From Zygnema cylindricum (taxonomy: Eukaryota; Streptophyta; Zygnematophyceae; Zygnematales; Zygnemataceae), in the NCBI GenBank assembly GCA_037447655.1, contig JBBHKE010003158.1, positions 62,001 through 126,000 on the forward strand: DNA of 64,000 nt. Reading direction: 5' to 3'. The notes beneath the pieces were generated by a model, which saw only the letters and a program-made list of their open reading frames with translations, was not told where the DNA came from and did no database searches. Position 1 is the stretch's first letter. Every line of letters begins with the position of its first letter. Positions 12,107 to 22,920 of this stretch are shown here, piece after piece. The position numbers and the translations under genes were made by a program.

Positions 12107-13261
12107 TGAGACTCTGAGACCTCCATTGGCCCTTAGAGTATGCAGATCCAAAAGAAGCTAATCTAGATAGTGCCGACTCCAAGTTAATATAAACCCAAGT
12201 GACTGACCCCTTGACATTCACAACCCCAATATATATTCACCCCTGTGAAATAACACTTTCTGTGTGGTTAGTTCCACCACAGAATGCAAAGTTAGAATAT
12301 GAGATTTGGACACATTCACCCACTTTGACTTTCCCTTAGAAATGCAGCCACCCTGGCAGACAAAAACTCTGACCGACTACACCATTGTGTAGCCTGGACT
12401 CCCTTGAGTCCGTAGCAAAAATAATCACTGAAAATGGTCAAGTAAATTGATAGTTATGGTTGGCCAAAGTTTGCCATTTATACAGGGTGCTCTCTGGGAG
12501 AGGCAGCTACCTACTCAAAATTTTCTAAGTCCTATTCCCTCTCTAAAACTCTATCTACTGAAGTACGGCACCAATCAAATTATTGTGTCGTACATAAAAG
12601 TACAGGTGTCGGTGTACTTTATGTACGGCCATTGTACGACATGGCCAAAATGTCAACACGTGTCAAATCACGATTAGTTCTTGTAATCTTCGGAATTCCC
12701 GTAGTCCAATGTTATCACGCCATGTGTCATCTTACGTGGCAAAGACCGTAAAACGCCAAAAATGCCTTTTCCGTTATCGCGGCCCGTATCGCGGCCGTCC
12801 GATCAAAACTGGCTATAATCCTAGCCGCTGAAATTCGATGCACGGTATTTGTTTCGCTATCGAAACAAATGCGTGGTATCTGTTTTGTCCTCATACCGTA
12901 CTTCGTACTAAATCAAACTTTATCTATGTACTACGTATCTATTCGCCGTTAAACGGATTAATCTACATGTGACGATTTATATATTCATCAAAACCTAAAT
13001 ATCGTAATATCTGTCCTAGACATAACGGCTAGAGTTAACGGCTAATGTGGATTGACGGACAGCAGGTACCAGGAACAATTCCTGGGTCCGTCAACTAACT
13101 TTTGGTAAGTCTACCTAATTTACCCCCTGTCTTCTTGAGGCCTAGGCACCATGGCTCTAGCCCCTATCCAGCCTTTAGTGACTACAACAGTGTGGGCCTG
13201 GAGGGAGTTAGAGGCCTCCTCTTTTCTATCTAATACGACCTAAAACACTCAAATATTAACA
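12107..13261 (-). repeat. Solo LTR with target duplication TAGTT
   Basis: This 1155-bp LTR starts TGAGACTC and ends ATTAACA. The flanks are TAGTT at 12102-12106 and 13262-13266, a perfect 5-bp duplication of satellite sequence. It shares the gatagtgccgactcc block with the LTRs at 543 and 16726. A TATAAAT-like box reads on the minus strand near 12474-12482. There is no internal domain, so it is a solo LTR. Confidence 0.92.
13028..13092 (+). other. tRNA-like/hairpin block in U3 of solo LTR
   Basis: It contains GGCTAATGTGG followed by a nested hairpin. The outer arms are TTGACGGAC and GTCCGTCAA (9 bp) and the inner arms are CCAGGA and TCCTGG around the loop acaat. It is antisense to the LTR and occupies the same place as the tRNA-like blocks in the other LTRs. 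Confidence 0.5.
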
Positions 13262-15195
13262 TAGTTAAGATAACAATTCTTGTTTGCCTTAACAATTTTT
13301 GTTAGTAAGGTAACAATTCCTGTTAGCGCTAACAGTTTGTGTAAGTTAGGTAACAATTCCTGTTAGCGCTAACAATTTGTGTAGTTTAGATAACAATTCT
13401 TGTTAGCAATAACAGTTTCTGTAATTAGGTAACAATTTTTGTTAGCGCTAACAATTTGTCTAAGTTAGGTAACCGGTTTTGTTAGCCATAACAATTTGTG
13501 AAATTTGGGTAAAATTTTTTTGTTAGCGCTAACGGTTTGTGTAAGTTTGGTAATAACTCTTGTTAGCGCAAACACTTTGTGTAAGTTAGGTAACAATTCG
13601 TGTTAGCGCTAACAGTTTGTGTAGTTTAGGTAACGATTCCTTTAAGCGCTAACAGTTTGTGTAGTTTAGATAACAATTCTTAAAAGTGCTAACAATTTGT
13701 GTAATTTAGATAACCATTTTTGTTAGCGCTAACAGTTTCTGTTAGTTACGTTACAATTCTTGTTAATGCTAACATTTTGTGTAATTTAGATAAAGTTCTT
13801 GCTAGCGGTAACAAGTTGTGTAAGTTAGGTAACAATTCCTGTTAGCGCAAACAGTTTGTGTAATTTAGATAACAATTATTGTTAGCGCTAACATTTTTTG
13901 TAAATAAGGGTACAATTCTTGTTAGCGCTAACAGTTTGTGTAAGTTAGGTATCAATTCATGTTAGCGCTAACAGTTTGTGTAGTTTGGATAACAATTATT
14001 GTAAGGGCTAACACTTTGTGTAAGTAAGGTAAAAATTCAGTTAGCTAACGCTAAGAGTTTGTGTAAGTTAGTTAACAATTCCTCTTAGCTCTAACAAATT
14101 GGATAGTTTAGATAACATTTCTTGTTTGTGCTAACAAGTTTTGTTAGTAAGGTAACAATTCCTTTTAGCGCTAACAGTTTGTGTAAGTTAGGTAAAAATT
14201 CCTATTAGCGCTAACAATTTGTGTAGTTTCGATAACAATTCCTGTTAGCGCTAATAATTTGTGTAAGTTAGGTTACAATTTTTGTTAACGCTAAAAGTTT
14301 GTGTAAGTTAGAAACAATTCATGTTAGCGCTAACGGTTTGTGTATTTTTGGTAACAATTCCTATGAGCGCTAACAGTTTGTGAAATTTAGATAACAATTC
14401 TTGTTAGCGCTAACAGTTTGTGTAGTTTAGATAACAATTCTTGTTAGTGCTAACAGCTTCTATAAGTTATGTTACAATTCTTCTTAACACTAGTAGTTTG
14501 CGTAATTTGGGTAACAATTCATGTTAGCAATAACAGTTTGTGTAAGTTAGGTAACAATCCTTGTTAGCTCTAACTGTTTGTGTAGTGTAGATAAAAATTC
14601 TGTTAGCGCTAACAGTTTGTGTAAGATAGGTTACAATTCTTGTTAGCGCTAGCAATTTGTGGAAGATAGGTAACAATTCCAACTAGCGCTAATAGTTGTG
14701 TAATTTAGATAACAATTATTATTAGCGCTAACGGTTTGAGTAAGTTAGGTTACAATTCTTGCTAGCTCTAATAGTTTCCGTAAGTTAGGTTACAATTTTT
14801 GTTAGCGCTAACAATTTGCGTAAGTTTGGTAACAATTCCTATTAGCGCTAACAGTTTGTGTCATTTAGGTAACAATTCTTGTTAGAGCTAACGATTTGTG
14901 TAAGTTTGGTAACCATACGTGTTAGCGCTAAAAGTTTGTGTAGATTAGATAACAATTCATGTTAGCGATAACAATTTGTGTTAGTTTGGTTAAAATTATT
15001 GTTATCGCTAATAGTTTTTGTAATTTAGGTTACAATTTTTGTTAGTGCTAACAATTTGTGTAAGTTAGGTAACAATTGTTGTTAGCTGTAACTCTTTGGG
15101 TACACTAGGTTAGATTTTTTGTTAGCGCTAACTGTTTGTGTAAGTTTGGCATCAATTCTGTTAGCAGTAACAGTTTGTGTAATTTAGGTAACAAT
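13262..15195 (+). repeat. 40-bp satellite array 3
   Basis: About 48 forward monomers, continuous with array 2 before the solo LTR inserted. Most keep TTAGCGCTAA. It ends at the target duplication ACAAT of the next solo LTR (15191-15195). Confidence 0.97.
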
Positions 15196-16237
15196 TGTAG
15201 AAACTAATGGTTTTATTAGTATTTTCTAGGTCTAAATAGAAATATAGAAAGAAGCCGAGGCAGTCTACCTCTAACTTCTCTCTCCAAATCTCAAACTTGT
15301 CGCAGTCACTGAGAAATTGGAGAGGAAGCTAGAGCCATGGCTACCTTGGCTATCCTGAGGTTTACGGGAATTTTATACTAGGGTTTATTTATTTATTTAA
15401 AAGGAATGTGCCGGCGGCAGGATTTGATCCTTGTACCTACTGGCCGGCAGACAGGAAATAGCCGGTAGCCTTAGCCGTTAGATCTAGCAGTAGTATTACG
15501 TGATAAATAGTTTGATAATTATATAAATTAGAATACGTACGATAATTCATTTAACTGTTACGATTTACGGGATGCATAGATCCGGTACGAATGACAGTAC
15601 GGATTACGAATCAATACCGCGCATTTGTTTCGGAAGTGAAATAAATACCGCGCATGTATTTATTACGGCCACGATTAAATCTGAATTTAATCGGACGGCC
15701 GGGATTAGCGCCGAGATCACGGAGGAAGATTTCGGCGGTTTGTGGCCATCGCCACATCGGATGACGCGTGGCGAAATTCCGTTGGATCGTAGAATCTCCG
15801 GAGATCATGGCACCGAATCCGGATTTGACATGTGTCGACATTTTGGCCATGTCGTACAATGTCCGTACATAAAGTACACCGGCGGCTGTACTTTTACGTA
15901 CGGAACTCAATTCTGATTGGTTCCGTACATCAGTAGATAGAGTCTGTGAGAGAGATAGGACTTAGAAAAATTAGAAGATAGGACCCCCTCTCCCAGAGAG
16001 CTTCTGTACAAAAGGTCAACTTTGACCCCCCATAACTTACTGCTCAGGGGAGCAAATTCAAAGATTCTTTTTGCTATCGACTCAGGGGAGTCTTGTCTTC
16101 ACAGGGGTGAAGTTGGTCAGCGTTTTTGTCTGCCAGGGTGGCAGTTATTTTTGCTTAAACACAAAGGGGTCAGGATTATCCTAGAGGCTTCTTGGAAGCT
16201 GTCCACTCTGAGGACTTATGGAGGTCTCAGAGTTACA
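15196..16237 (+). repeat. Solo LTR (family A, plus sense) with target duplication ACAAT
   Basis: This 1042-bp LTR starts TGTAGAAACT and ends GAGTTACA. ACAAT flanks it at 15191-15195 and 16238-16242. Its ends match the LTRs of complete element A (45105-51532) in reverse complement. It retains the in-frame ATGGAGGTCTCAGAG near the 3' end that serves as the gag start in family A. The plus-strand ORFs inside it are LTR sequence, not genes. Confidence 0.93.
15408..15482 (-). other. tRNA-like block in U3 of solo LTR
   Basis: On the minus strand: GGCTAAGGCTACC (A-box-like), outer arms CTGCCGGC and GCCGGCA, and the B-box-like AGGATCAAATCC. It is antisense to the LTR and lies about 210 bases from its 5' end, the same position as in element A. 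Confidence 0.5.
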
Positions 16238-16725
16238 ACAATTCCTTTTAGCGCTAACAATTTGAGTAATTTGGGTAACAATTCCTATTTGTGCTAATAG
16301 TTTTTGTAAATTAGATAATAATTCCTGTTAGCTCTAATAGTTTGAAAAAGTTAGGTAACACTTTCTTTTAGCGGGAATAATTTGTTGAAGTTAAGTAACA
16401 ATTACTGTGAGCGCTAACAGTTTGTGTAGTTTAGATAACAGTTCTTGTTAGCGCTAACAATTTGAATAAGTTAGGCAACACTTCTTGTTAGCGCTAAGAG
16501 TTTTTGTAATTTAGATAACAATTCTTGTTAGCGCTAACTGGTTGTGTAATTTAGATAACAATTCTTGTTAGCACTAACAATTTGATTAAGTTAGGCAACA
16601 CTTCTTGTTAGCGCTAACAATTTGTGTAAGTTAGGTAGCAATTTAAGTAAGTGCTAACAGTTTGTGTAATTTGGGCAACAATTCCTCTTAGCGCTCACAC
16701 TTTGTGTAAGTTAGGTTACAATTCT
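16238..16725 (+). repeat. 40-bp satellite array 4
   Basis: About 12 forward monomers, the continuation of array 3 beyond the solo LTR. It ends where a truncated LTR begins at 16726. Confidence 0.95.
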
Positions 16726-17470
16726 TGTAAGGTACCATTTCCTCACAAAATTTGCTGACCTAAAGATGCTTATAAAGATAGTGCCGACTCCAATTTGATA
16801 CAAATCCAAATTACTGACACCTTGACTGTCAAAAATCTTATACAGATTCACCTTTGTGAAAAAATACTTTGTATGTGCTCAATTTTACCATAGGATGCAA
16901 AGCTTGAACATGTGGTTTGAACAACATTCCTACCTTTTACTTTCCCTTAAAAATGCCGCCACCCTGGGAAGTAAAAACTCTGACCAACTACAACTTTGTG
17001 TAGCTTAGACTTCCCTGAATCCGCATCAAAAAAATCAGTGAATTTGCTCTCCTTAGCAGTTAGTTATGTTTGGCCAAAGATGGCCTATAAATACAAAAGG
17101 TCACCTGAAGAGAGGCGCCTCAAACTTGCTTATTCCCTTAAATCTTACTCACATCTACTTACTACTCTACCCTCGGCCCATCAAAAGAGTATATAGTACA
17201 AGAAGGTACAGTGGCAGATAGTACTTCTTGTACTGCCATTGTACAACATGGACTTTGGTGGACACTTGTCAACATGGGAGCCATCGTTCCTTCTCCCATC
17301 CTTTCTAGCGTCCAATGATGTGGCGCCACCTAGCACAACGCGCCGCTATTACCGAAAGCCACGAAAGTTGTTTAGTGCAACTTTTGGTAATCCATCAATC
17401 TGACTGCCTGTTTCTTTGTGACTATGGCGGCAGCCATGGTGACTCTCTCTCTCTCTCTTCACTCTAGAGT
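16726..17470 (-). repeat. Truncated LTR fragment
   Basis: It begins TGTAAGGTACC and shares gatagtgccgactcc, the ccaccctgg block and the outer gccatgg block with the LTRs at 543 and 12107. The middle, including the tRNA-like block, and the final CA end are missing, so about 400 bases have been lost. It directly abuts the RT remnant of element C. The TATAAATA at about 17090 is on the plus strand, antisense to the LTR. Confidence 0.75.
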
Positions 17471-17494
17471 CAAGTTTCAAATACCACTAACGTG

Positions 17495-17911
17495 GAGCCT
17501 GCTTCAGACCGTACAAGGATTTCAACAGCTAACAGACCAGATTTGATTTTCTTTTGCGGTCTCTGCATTTATTCCAAGCTGTTTCATATAGATCACTTCC
17601 TCTAAATCTCCATGCAAAAAGGCCGTCTTAACATCCATTTGACGTAATTCCATATTCTCAATGGCTGTTAAAGACAACAAAATTCTAACAGTTGGAAATC
17701 GGACAACCGGTGAGAAAGTCTCTTCATAGTCAATTCCCTCCTTTTGATTATAGCCTTTTGCAACAAGCCTAGCCTTATATCTTTCAATTGAATTATCCGG
17801 ATTCAGCTTAACTTTAAAAACCCACTTACACCCGATGGCTTTCTGATCCGGTGGAAGCTCCACAAGCTCCCAAGTTTGAGCCTCCATAATCGATCTCATT
17901 TCATCATTCAC
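17495..17911 (-). pseudogene. pol: Reverse transcriptase N-terminal part of element C
   Basis: The copia RT start is clear on the minus strand: [40 protein letters not shown], then [11 protein letters not shown]. The frame is broken near 17575. KSLYGLKQA is recognisable at about 17495-17520 in another frame, after which homology ends. The YVDD catalytic box is absent. This is roughly the first 130 residues of a domain normally about 240 long. Confidence 0.85.
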
Positions 17912-18011
17912 CGCGGAAATCCATTGATCCTTTACCAGGGCTGAAAAGTCTTCCTATATGGTGACCGGCTCCAATCGTAGTGGCAGAAAATAGAGCATGC
18001 TCCACCTGTTC

Positions 18012-18139
18012 ACTTCGCAGCTTCGCAGCTTCGCAACTTCGTAGCAACATCGCAGCTTCGCAGCATCGCAGCTTCGCAGCATCGCAGCTTCGCAGCATCG
18101 CAGCTTCGCAGCGTCGTAGTAGCTTCGCAGCTTCGCAGT
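18012..18139. repeat. Minisatellite of 8-bp units
   Basis: Tandem CTTCGCAG and CATCGCAG units alternate, giving a 16-bp higher unit. Because 8 is not a multiple of 3, the encoded peptide repeats every 24 bp (eight residues). It lies inside the linker of element C. Confidence 0.9.
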
Positions 18140-18270
18140 TTCACAATTTTCATCTTGATCCAGCGTGCTGACAGAAAGGAGAGCATCTTCGCAGATCCGC
18201 AGCCTGCTACTTTGCCTTCTTCCCCCCGGAAAATCTGAGGCTGGAACTATTGGAGCCAACCGTGTCTGCC

Positions 18271-18297
18271 GAGGAGGAGGAGGAGGAGGAGGAGGAG
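18271..18297. repeat. (GGA)n microsatellite
   Basis: About nine uninterrupted GAG/GGA repeats, read as poly-Pro on the minus strand at the junction between the LTR fragment and the linker. Confidence 0.9.
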
Positions 18298-18298
18298 T

Positions 18299-18582
18299 AT
18301 TTTTCTGAGACAACTGCTGGCACTGAAGATGAAGAAGATGCAGCAGTAGTCATCGTATAACAAATCAAAAGAGGAAGCTTCCACAAATACGATGGCTGAA
18401 CAACAACTTTGACAGACTATAACTTTTAGAAAAACGCCCCAATGGTTCTGAAAATTTCCCACAGTGTAGATAACATACAAAGGAACACACACACAAAAAT
18501 TCAATAAATTCTGCTTACAGATCTGTGAGATATGCAGAAATGAAATTACATAAAACCGAGTGTACAGTTTTCATATCATTTG
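18299..18582 (-). repeat. LTR end fragment, C-like
   Basis: It resembles the first 280 bases of the LTR at 20740. On the minus strand it carries an ATG followed by Thr-Thr-Ala-Ala and a serine run (MTTAASSSSSVP), the same kind of in-LTR gag start as in element C (MATVAAATSSSSSGPP). It sits where the end of integrase should be. Confidence 0.5.
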
Positions 18583-18730
18583 TGTTGTTCTTTGGTCTAA
18601 AATAGATCGCAGAAGCGACCCAAACTATCATGCAAGAAGCTAAGAAAAAATAGGTCGACGAACAATCATATGAAATGCATCCTCCATATGCGTACACAGA
18701 CGCAACAAACAACATTTAGGGTTTCATGGA
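18583..18730 (-). repeat. LTR end fragment like 42015-42165
   Basis: From TGTTGTTCTTTGG to catttagggtttcatggaata it matches the first 150 bases of the LTR at 42015. It joins integrase coding sequence directly after the KTPYEVWIG motif, so it marks a rearrangement breakpoint. Confidence 0.65.
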
Positions 18731-19700
18731 ATAATCCGATCCATACTTCATATGGTGTTTTTCCTTCTACTGCTCTAGTTTCTATTCTATTCCTAATATA
18801 AGATGCACAAGAGAAAGCTTCACCCCAAAATTTAAAATCTATCCCTCTATCCAACATCATAGATTTTACCCTTCCTTTAAGGTTCGGTTAAGTCTTTCCG
18901 ATACTCCGTTTTGCTCCAGAGTATAGGGAACTGTAAATTGACGAGAGATGCCATTTTCTTTTAAATAATCTGAAAATACATTAGAAATATATTCTCCTCC
19001 GTTGTCGGATCGAAGGGAGAGAATCGGCTTCTTGTGAAGTTTTTTCGCCCAAATCCGAAAATGCTTGAAGTGAGTAAACACTTCACTTTTCTCCTTCATA
19101 AAGTAAACTTTGCTCTATCGGGAGAAATCATCTGTAAAAGTGACTAAAAAACGGCTGCCACTAAGTGAAGGGACTTTTGACGGTCCCCACACATCCAAAT
19201 GAATTACTTGCAATAAATTTGTGGCTCGGTTATCCGTGGTTGAGGTAGGGGCAGCTTGTGAAGCTTTTCCAAAGCATAGCTATCACATACATGAGACTCT
19301 TTTTGTCCTAATTTGACACCATTTATCATATGTTGCTTTACCATTTTATCAAGCCTTTCATAATGAACATGACCGAGCCTCTTATGCCACAAAACATTTT
19401 TTGGAAGGACACTGGAGTATGCAAATTCAATTTCATTAGCCAAGTCCATCCGGTACATCAAGTTTGGGCCTCTAGTTCCTACCAAGGCTACTCTCCCATA
19501 TTTGCTTACTACCTTTTTCCCATTTTTTTGCAAAATTTCAAAACCTTTCATTTCAGCTACCGAAGTGGAAAACAAAATTCTCTTAAATTTTGGAACATAG
19601 AGAACATCATGTAATGTCCTCTTTAAAAACTGACCATTGATGTCACATGCTAACTCCAAGCTTCCCTTTGCCGTAGCCTCCACACCGCTGTCATCCGCAT
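18731..19700 (-). pseudogene. pol: Integrase of element C
   Basis: Visible parts are the zinc-binding pre-integrase domain (LWHKRLGHVHYERL), the core with SLRSDNGGEYISN (second catalytic Asp), EQNGVSERLNRTLKE (catalytic Glu region), and FWGEAFSCASYIRNR then GKTPYEVWIG. Several frame changes and stops separate the pieces (19204-19683, 18866-19099, 18666-18860). The first catalytic Asp region lies in the broken part near 19100-19200. The domain order is that of Ty1/copia integrase. Confidence 0.85.
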
Positions 19701-19701
19701 T

Positions 19702-20804
19702 CTAAATCTGACGAGTGGGAATTGTATTGAGGGTTTTGAAGTAAGCCAGGTTGCCGCACATGTGGGAAGAGCACCCGGAATCCATAATCCACCCGTTCTC
19801 TTGAGGTCCTTCCATGAGATCTTTCGCAATAGCAAAGAATTCATCGTCATCCGATTGCGGAAATCTGACCACATCGTACTTTTCTTCCGCGGGATTATCT
19901 TGCTCCATCTCGTCGATAGCAAAGAAAGCCGCATTTTTAACCAACAGTTTTGATGCCAAAATTTAGGTGATGAAGTCTCCGATTGCACCTTCCATCCTGC
20001 ACGATAAATTCCTGTTTCACGTGCTTTTATGAATGTCGGACACAACCGGAAAATATGACCTTGACCAAAACAATAGACACATCTATCAAATTGCTTATAA
20101 TTCGGATTAGGAGAAAAATTCCTGTTTCCTAAAAACCCAGGCGGCCTAAATGTTTGAGTTTTGTAAGCTACTGCTGAGTGTCCTCCATTCAATTCTATGT
20201 TATTTCCCTCTTCCTCTAGAATGTAAGCTTCAGCTAGAGCTATATTCCATTTACTCTTCTCTAACCTCTTTAATTGTTTCGAGGCTCCTTTATATTCAGA
20301 AGGAAGCCCTCTCATTAAAATCATTGCTTAATGATAGGGAGGAAAATTCCCCCCTGAGCCTATTTTCCGACAACAAAAGTTTGAAACCACTATAGTATGA
20401 TTTTATATCACCCCTGGTATATTTATATTCCTAAATTTTCCAGCAGTTATAACCTCATTCTGCTCAATAGCTATGACATGAGATTCTCTCAAACTCTTTC
20501 ATAATTCAGATGCCGTAGTGATACTGATATACATGATGTTTAAGTCTTCCGACGAAATAAACTTGAGAACATGTAAAGCATCCTCATTTTTCTTTTCAAA
20601 ATCTAGGTCCGTATCCAAAAGAACACTAGAGACCACATCATACAACTTTACTTGCTTAAGCTAAGATTAAGTCAAATCAGCCCAATGCATATATTTTTCC
20701 CCATTAAACACCAGGATCCGTGAGGGCGGGCCCGTGACCTGTGGATTTGAGGCAGCTGGTGGCCCTGAAGAAGAAGAGGAAGTAGCAGCAGCAACAGTTG
20801 CCAT
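19702..20804 (-). pseudogene. gag: Gag and protease of element C, gag starting in the LTR
   Basis: The frame starts at an ATG in the 5' LTR (20802-20804; MATVAAATSSSSSGPP) and reads through the primer-binding site as QVTGPPSR, then VFNGEKYMHWADLT. In-frame stops follow near 20660, and further gag homology runs on. The zinc knuckle CVYCFGQGHIFRLC (Cys-X2-Cys-X4-His-X4-Cys) is intact near 20030-20075. The protease signature WIMDSGCSSHMC is at about 19760-19795 in another frame. The internal ATG at the primer site, present in other families, is ACG here, so the LTR ATG is the only plausible start. Confidence 0.75.
20728..20739 (-). other. Primer-binding site of element C
   Basis: Minus strand GGTCACGGGCCC follows the LTR CA end directly. 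It has two changes from GGTTATGGGCCC, the sequence complementary to the initiator tRNA-Met anticodon arm. Confidence 0.65.
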
Positions 20805-21733
20805 AATCACAATCAAAGTACAAAGAGGAAACTCTCACGAATACCCACAAATGACCAACTTCACAATGAAGCCCCAAGCAAATCAGACTCACACTAGGTC
20901 TGCAAATTTGCCACAATGAAGAAAATACACCAAAGAAAGCACATGCAGAACTTTACACAATTCTGCCAAAAGATCACAATGATCTTATAATTCAAAAACC
21001 CAAAATTTGCTTCGCAATTTTTCATACAAATAAAAATCCTAACTTCCAAAATATTTTAAGCCCTACAAATACAAGTGAGCTTACAGCTGATCTAAACCGT
21101 ACTACAATTTCTGTGGTCCACCGGTACACTAAATCTTTCCCAAACTAAACCTTTGCCGTTTGTCCTACAAAAAATTTACATCAATCTTTAACTCTAGCCG
21201 CCGCTAAAGTTTGCAGCAAAAGTTCGTTCACCGAAATGAGGGCGCACTTCAATATTTCACCTTAAAAAATGACCGCGAACTCCGGCCGCCGTCCACGCAT
21301 TCGTTCCCATTGAAGATGAAACTCCACGTGTAAATCGAGTCACCAAATGATTGCGTACTTCGTCGTCCAGATCAACCAACCTTGACTACCCCCACATACC
21401 GACACGTGTGCCTGAGGTGTACCAAGTCTGTGTACTCCTTTTGGAGTAACATAAACACTAAATCCTTCCTACGACAATTTAGCTTTCATACGAACCGCTA
21501 TGGTTGCGGTGCTCTTATCAGCGCAGCTATAATGTTTAGAGCAGCACAGCTGTTTACTCAAGCTGCTATGACTGCGCTGTTCTACCATCGCAGTTGCGAC
21601 ATTAGTGCAGCGCAGCGTGGCAGCATAGCAACGAAGTATAGAGAGGATTACAGGTTTCCAGCTGCGATGTCAAACTTCGACAGCATGGCAGTATAGCAAC
21701 GAGATATAGAGAGGACTGAAGGTTTCCAAAACA
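20740..21733 (-). repeat. 5' LTR of element C
   Basis: It starts TGTGGATTTG and ends TTCCAAAACA, about 994 bp. It contains the gag start at 20802-20804. The outer part (21520-21710) has gcagc-rich words like those in the B LTRs. Satellite begins right after it. No 3' LTR partner was found. Confidence 0.7.
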
Positions 21734-22920
21734 ACATATTTTAGGTTACTATTTTTGTTATCGCTAACAATTTTTGTAAGTTAGGTAACAATTCCTGTTA
21801 GCGCTAACAGTTTGTGTAAGTTAGGTAACAAATCCTTTTAGCACAAACATTTTGTGTATTTTAGATAACATTTTTTATTAGCGCTAATAGCTTGTGTAGT
21901 TTAGATAACATTTGTTGTTAGCGATAACAGTTTGTAAAAGTTAGGTTACAATTCTTGTTAGCGTTAACAGTTTTTGTAAGTTCGGTAACAATTCATGTTA
22001 ACGCAAATAGTTTGTGTAAGTTAGGTTAAAATTATTGTTAGCGCTAACGGTTTTTGAAAGTTAGGTAACAATTCATGTTAGGGCTAACACTTTGTGTAAG
22101 TTAGGTGACAATTCATGTTAGCGCTAACAGTTTGTGTATTTTAGATAACATTTCTTGTTAGCGCTAACAGTTTGTGTAGTTTAGATAACAATTCTTCTTA
22201 GCGATAACAGTTTGTAAAAGTTAGGTTACAATTCTTGTTAGCGCTAACAAATTTTGTAAGTAAGGTTACTATTCCTGTTAGCGTTAACAGTTTGTGTATT
22301 TTAGATAAAATTTGTTGTTAGCGCTAACAGTTTGTGTAGTTTAGATAACAATTTTTGTTAGCGCTAACAATTTGTGTAAGTTAGGTTGCAATTCTTGTTA
22401 GCGCGAACAGTTTTTGTATGTAAGGTAACAATGTGTTAGCGCTAATAGATTTTGTAAGTTAAGTAACAATTTTTGTTAGCGCTAACACTTTGTGTAGCTT
22501 AGATAACAATTCTTAGTAGCGTTAACAGTTTGTGTAAGTTAGGTTACAATTCTTGACAGCGCTAACAGTTTTTGTAAGTTAGGTAACAATTCCTTTTAGC
22601 ACTATCAGTTTGTGTATTTTAGATAACATTTCTTGTTAGCGCTAACAGTTTGAGTAAGTTAGGTTAAAATTCCTCTTAGCGCTAACGGTTTTTGTAAGTT
22701 ATGTAACAATTCTTGTTAGCGCTAACAGTTTGTTTTTTTTAGATAACATTTCTTGTTTGTGCTAACAGTTTGTGTAGTTCAAATAACAATTCCTGTTAGC
22801 GCTAAAAATTTGTGTAAGTTAGGTTACAATTCCTGTTAACGTTAACGGTTTCTATAAGTTTGGTAACAATTCTGGTTAGCGCTAACAGTTTGTGTATTAT
22901 AGATAGCATTTCTTGTTAGC

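Larger units (their letters stand above)
17954..18313 (-). pseudogene. pol: Integrase-RT linker of element C with repeat insertion
   Basis: The marker ASDFPGGRRQSSRLR identifies the linker that precedes RT in all elements of this window. It is followed by a repeat expansion encoding an eight-residue period (AAKLRCCE-like). Upstream, a (GGA)n tract at 18271-18297 encodes poly-Pro in this frame. The repeat continues the open frame, so the expansion did not itself break it. Confidence 0.6.
17471..21733 (-). mobile_element. Rearranged copia element C, minus strand
   Basis: From right to left this holds the 5' LTR (20740-21733), a primer-binding site, gag with zinc knuckle, protease, integrase, two LTR fragments, a repeat-expanded linker and the start of RT. 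The rest of RT, the RNase H and the 3' LTR are missing. The order gag-PR-INT-RT is the Ty1/copia order. Stops and frameshifts occur throughout, and integrase is cut by foreign LTR pieces, so the element is dead. Confidence 0.8.

Noticed and set aside
15572-15916. Overlapping ORFs on both strands (also at 31673-32487 and 45426-45692)
   Set aside because: They are the GC-richer middle of the family A LTR and recur in every copy of it, including solo LTRs. They lack protein-family motifs.
16022-16297. ORF of about 70-90 codons near the inner end of A-type LTRs
   Set aside because: It recurs in several LTRs but starts at TTG rather than ATG and is in a different frame from the gag start, so it is not supported as a leader peptide gene.
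17085-17095. TATAAATA as a promoter
   Set aside because: It is on the plus strand of a truncated minus-sense LTR, so it does not fit the direction of element transcription.
18247-18504. Leu-rich, membrane-like ORF
   Set aside because: The leucine run is the (GGA)n microsatellite read in another frame, not a membrane segment.
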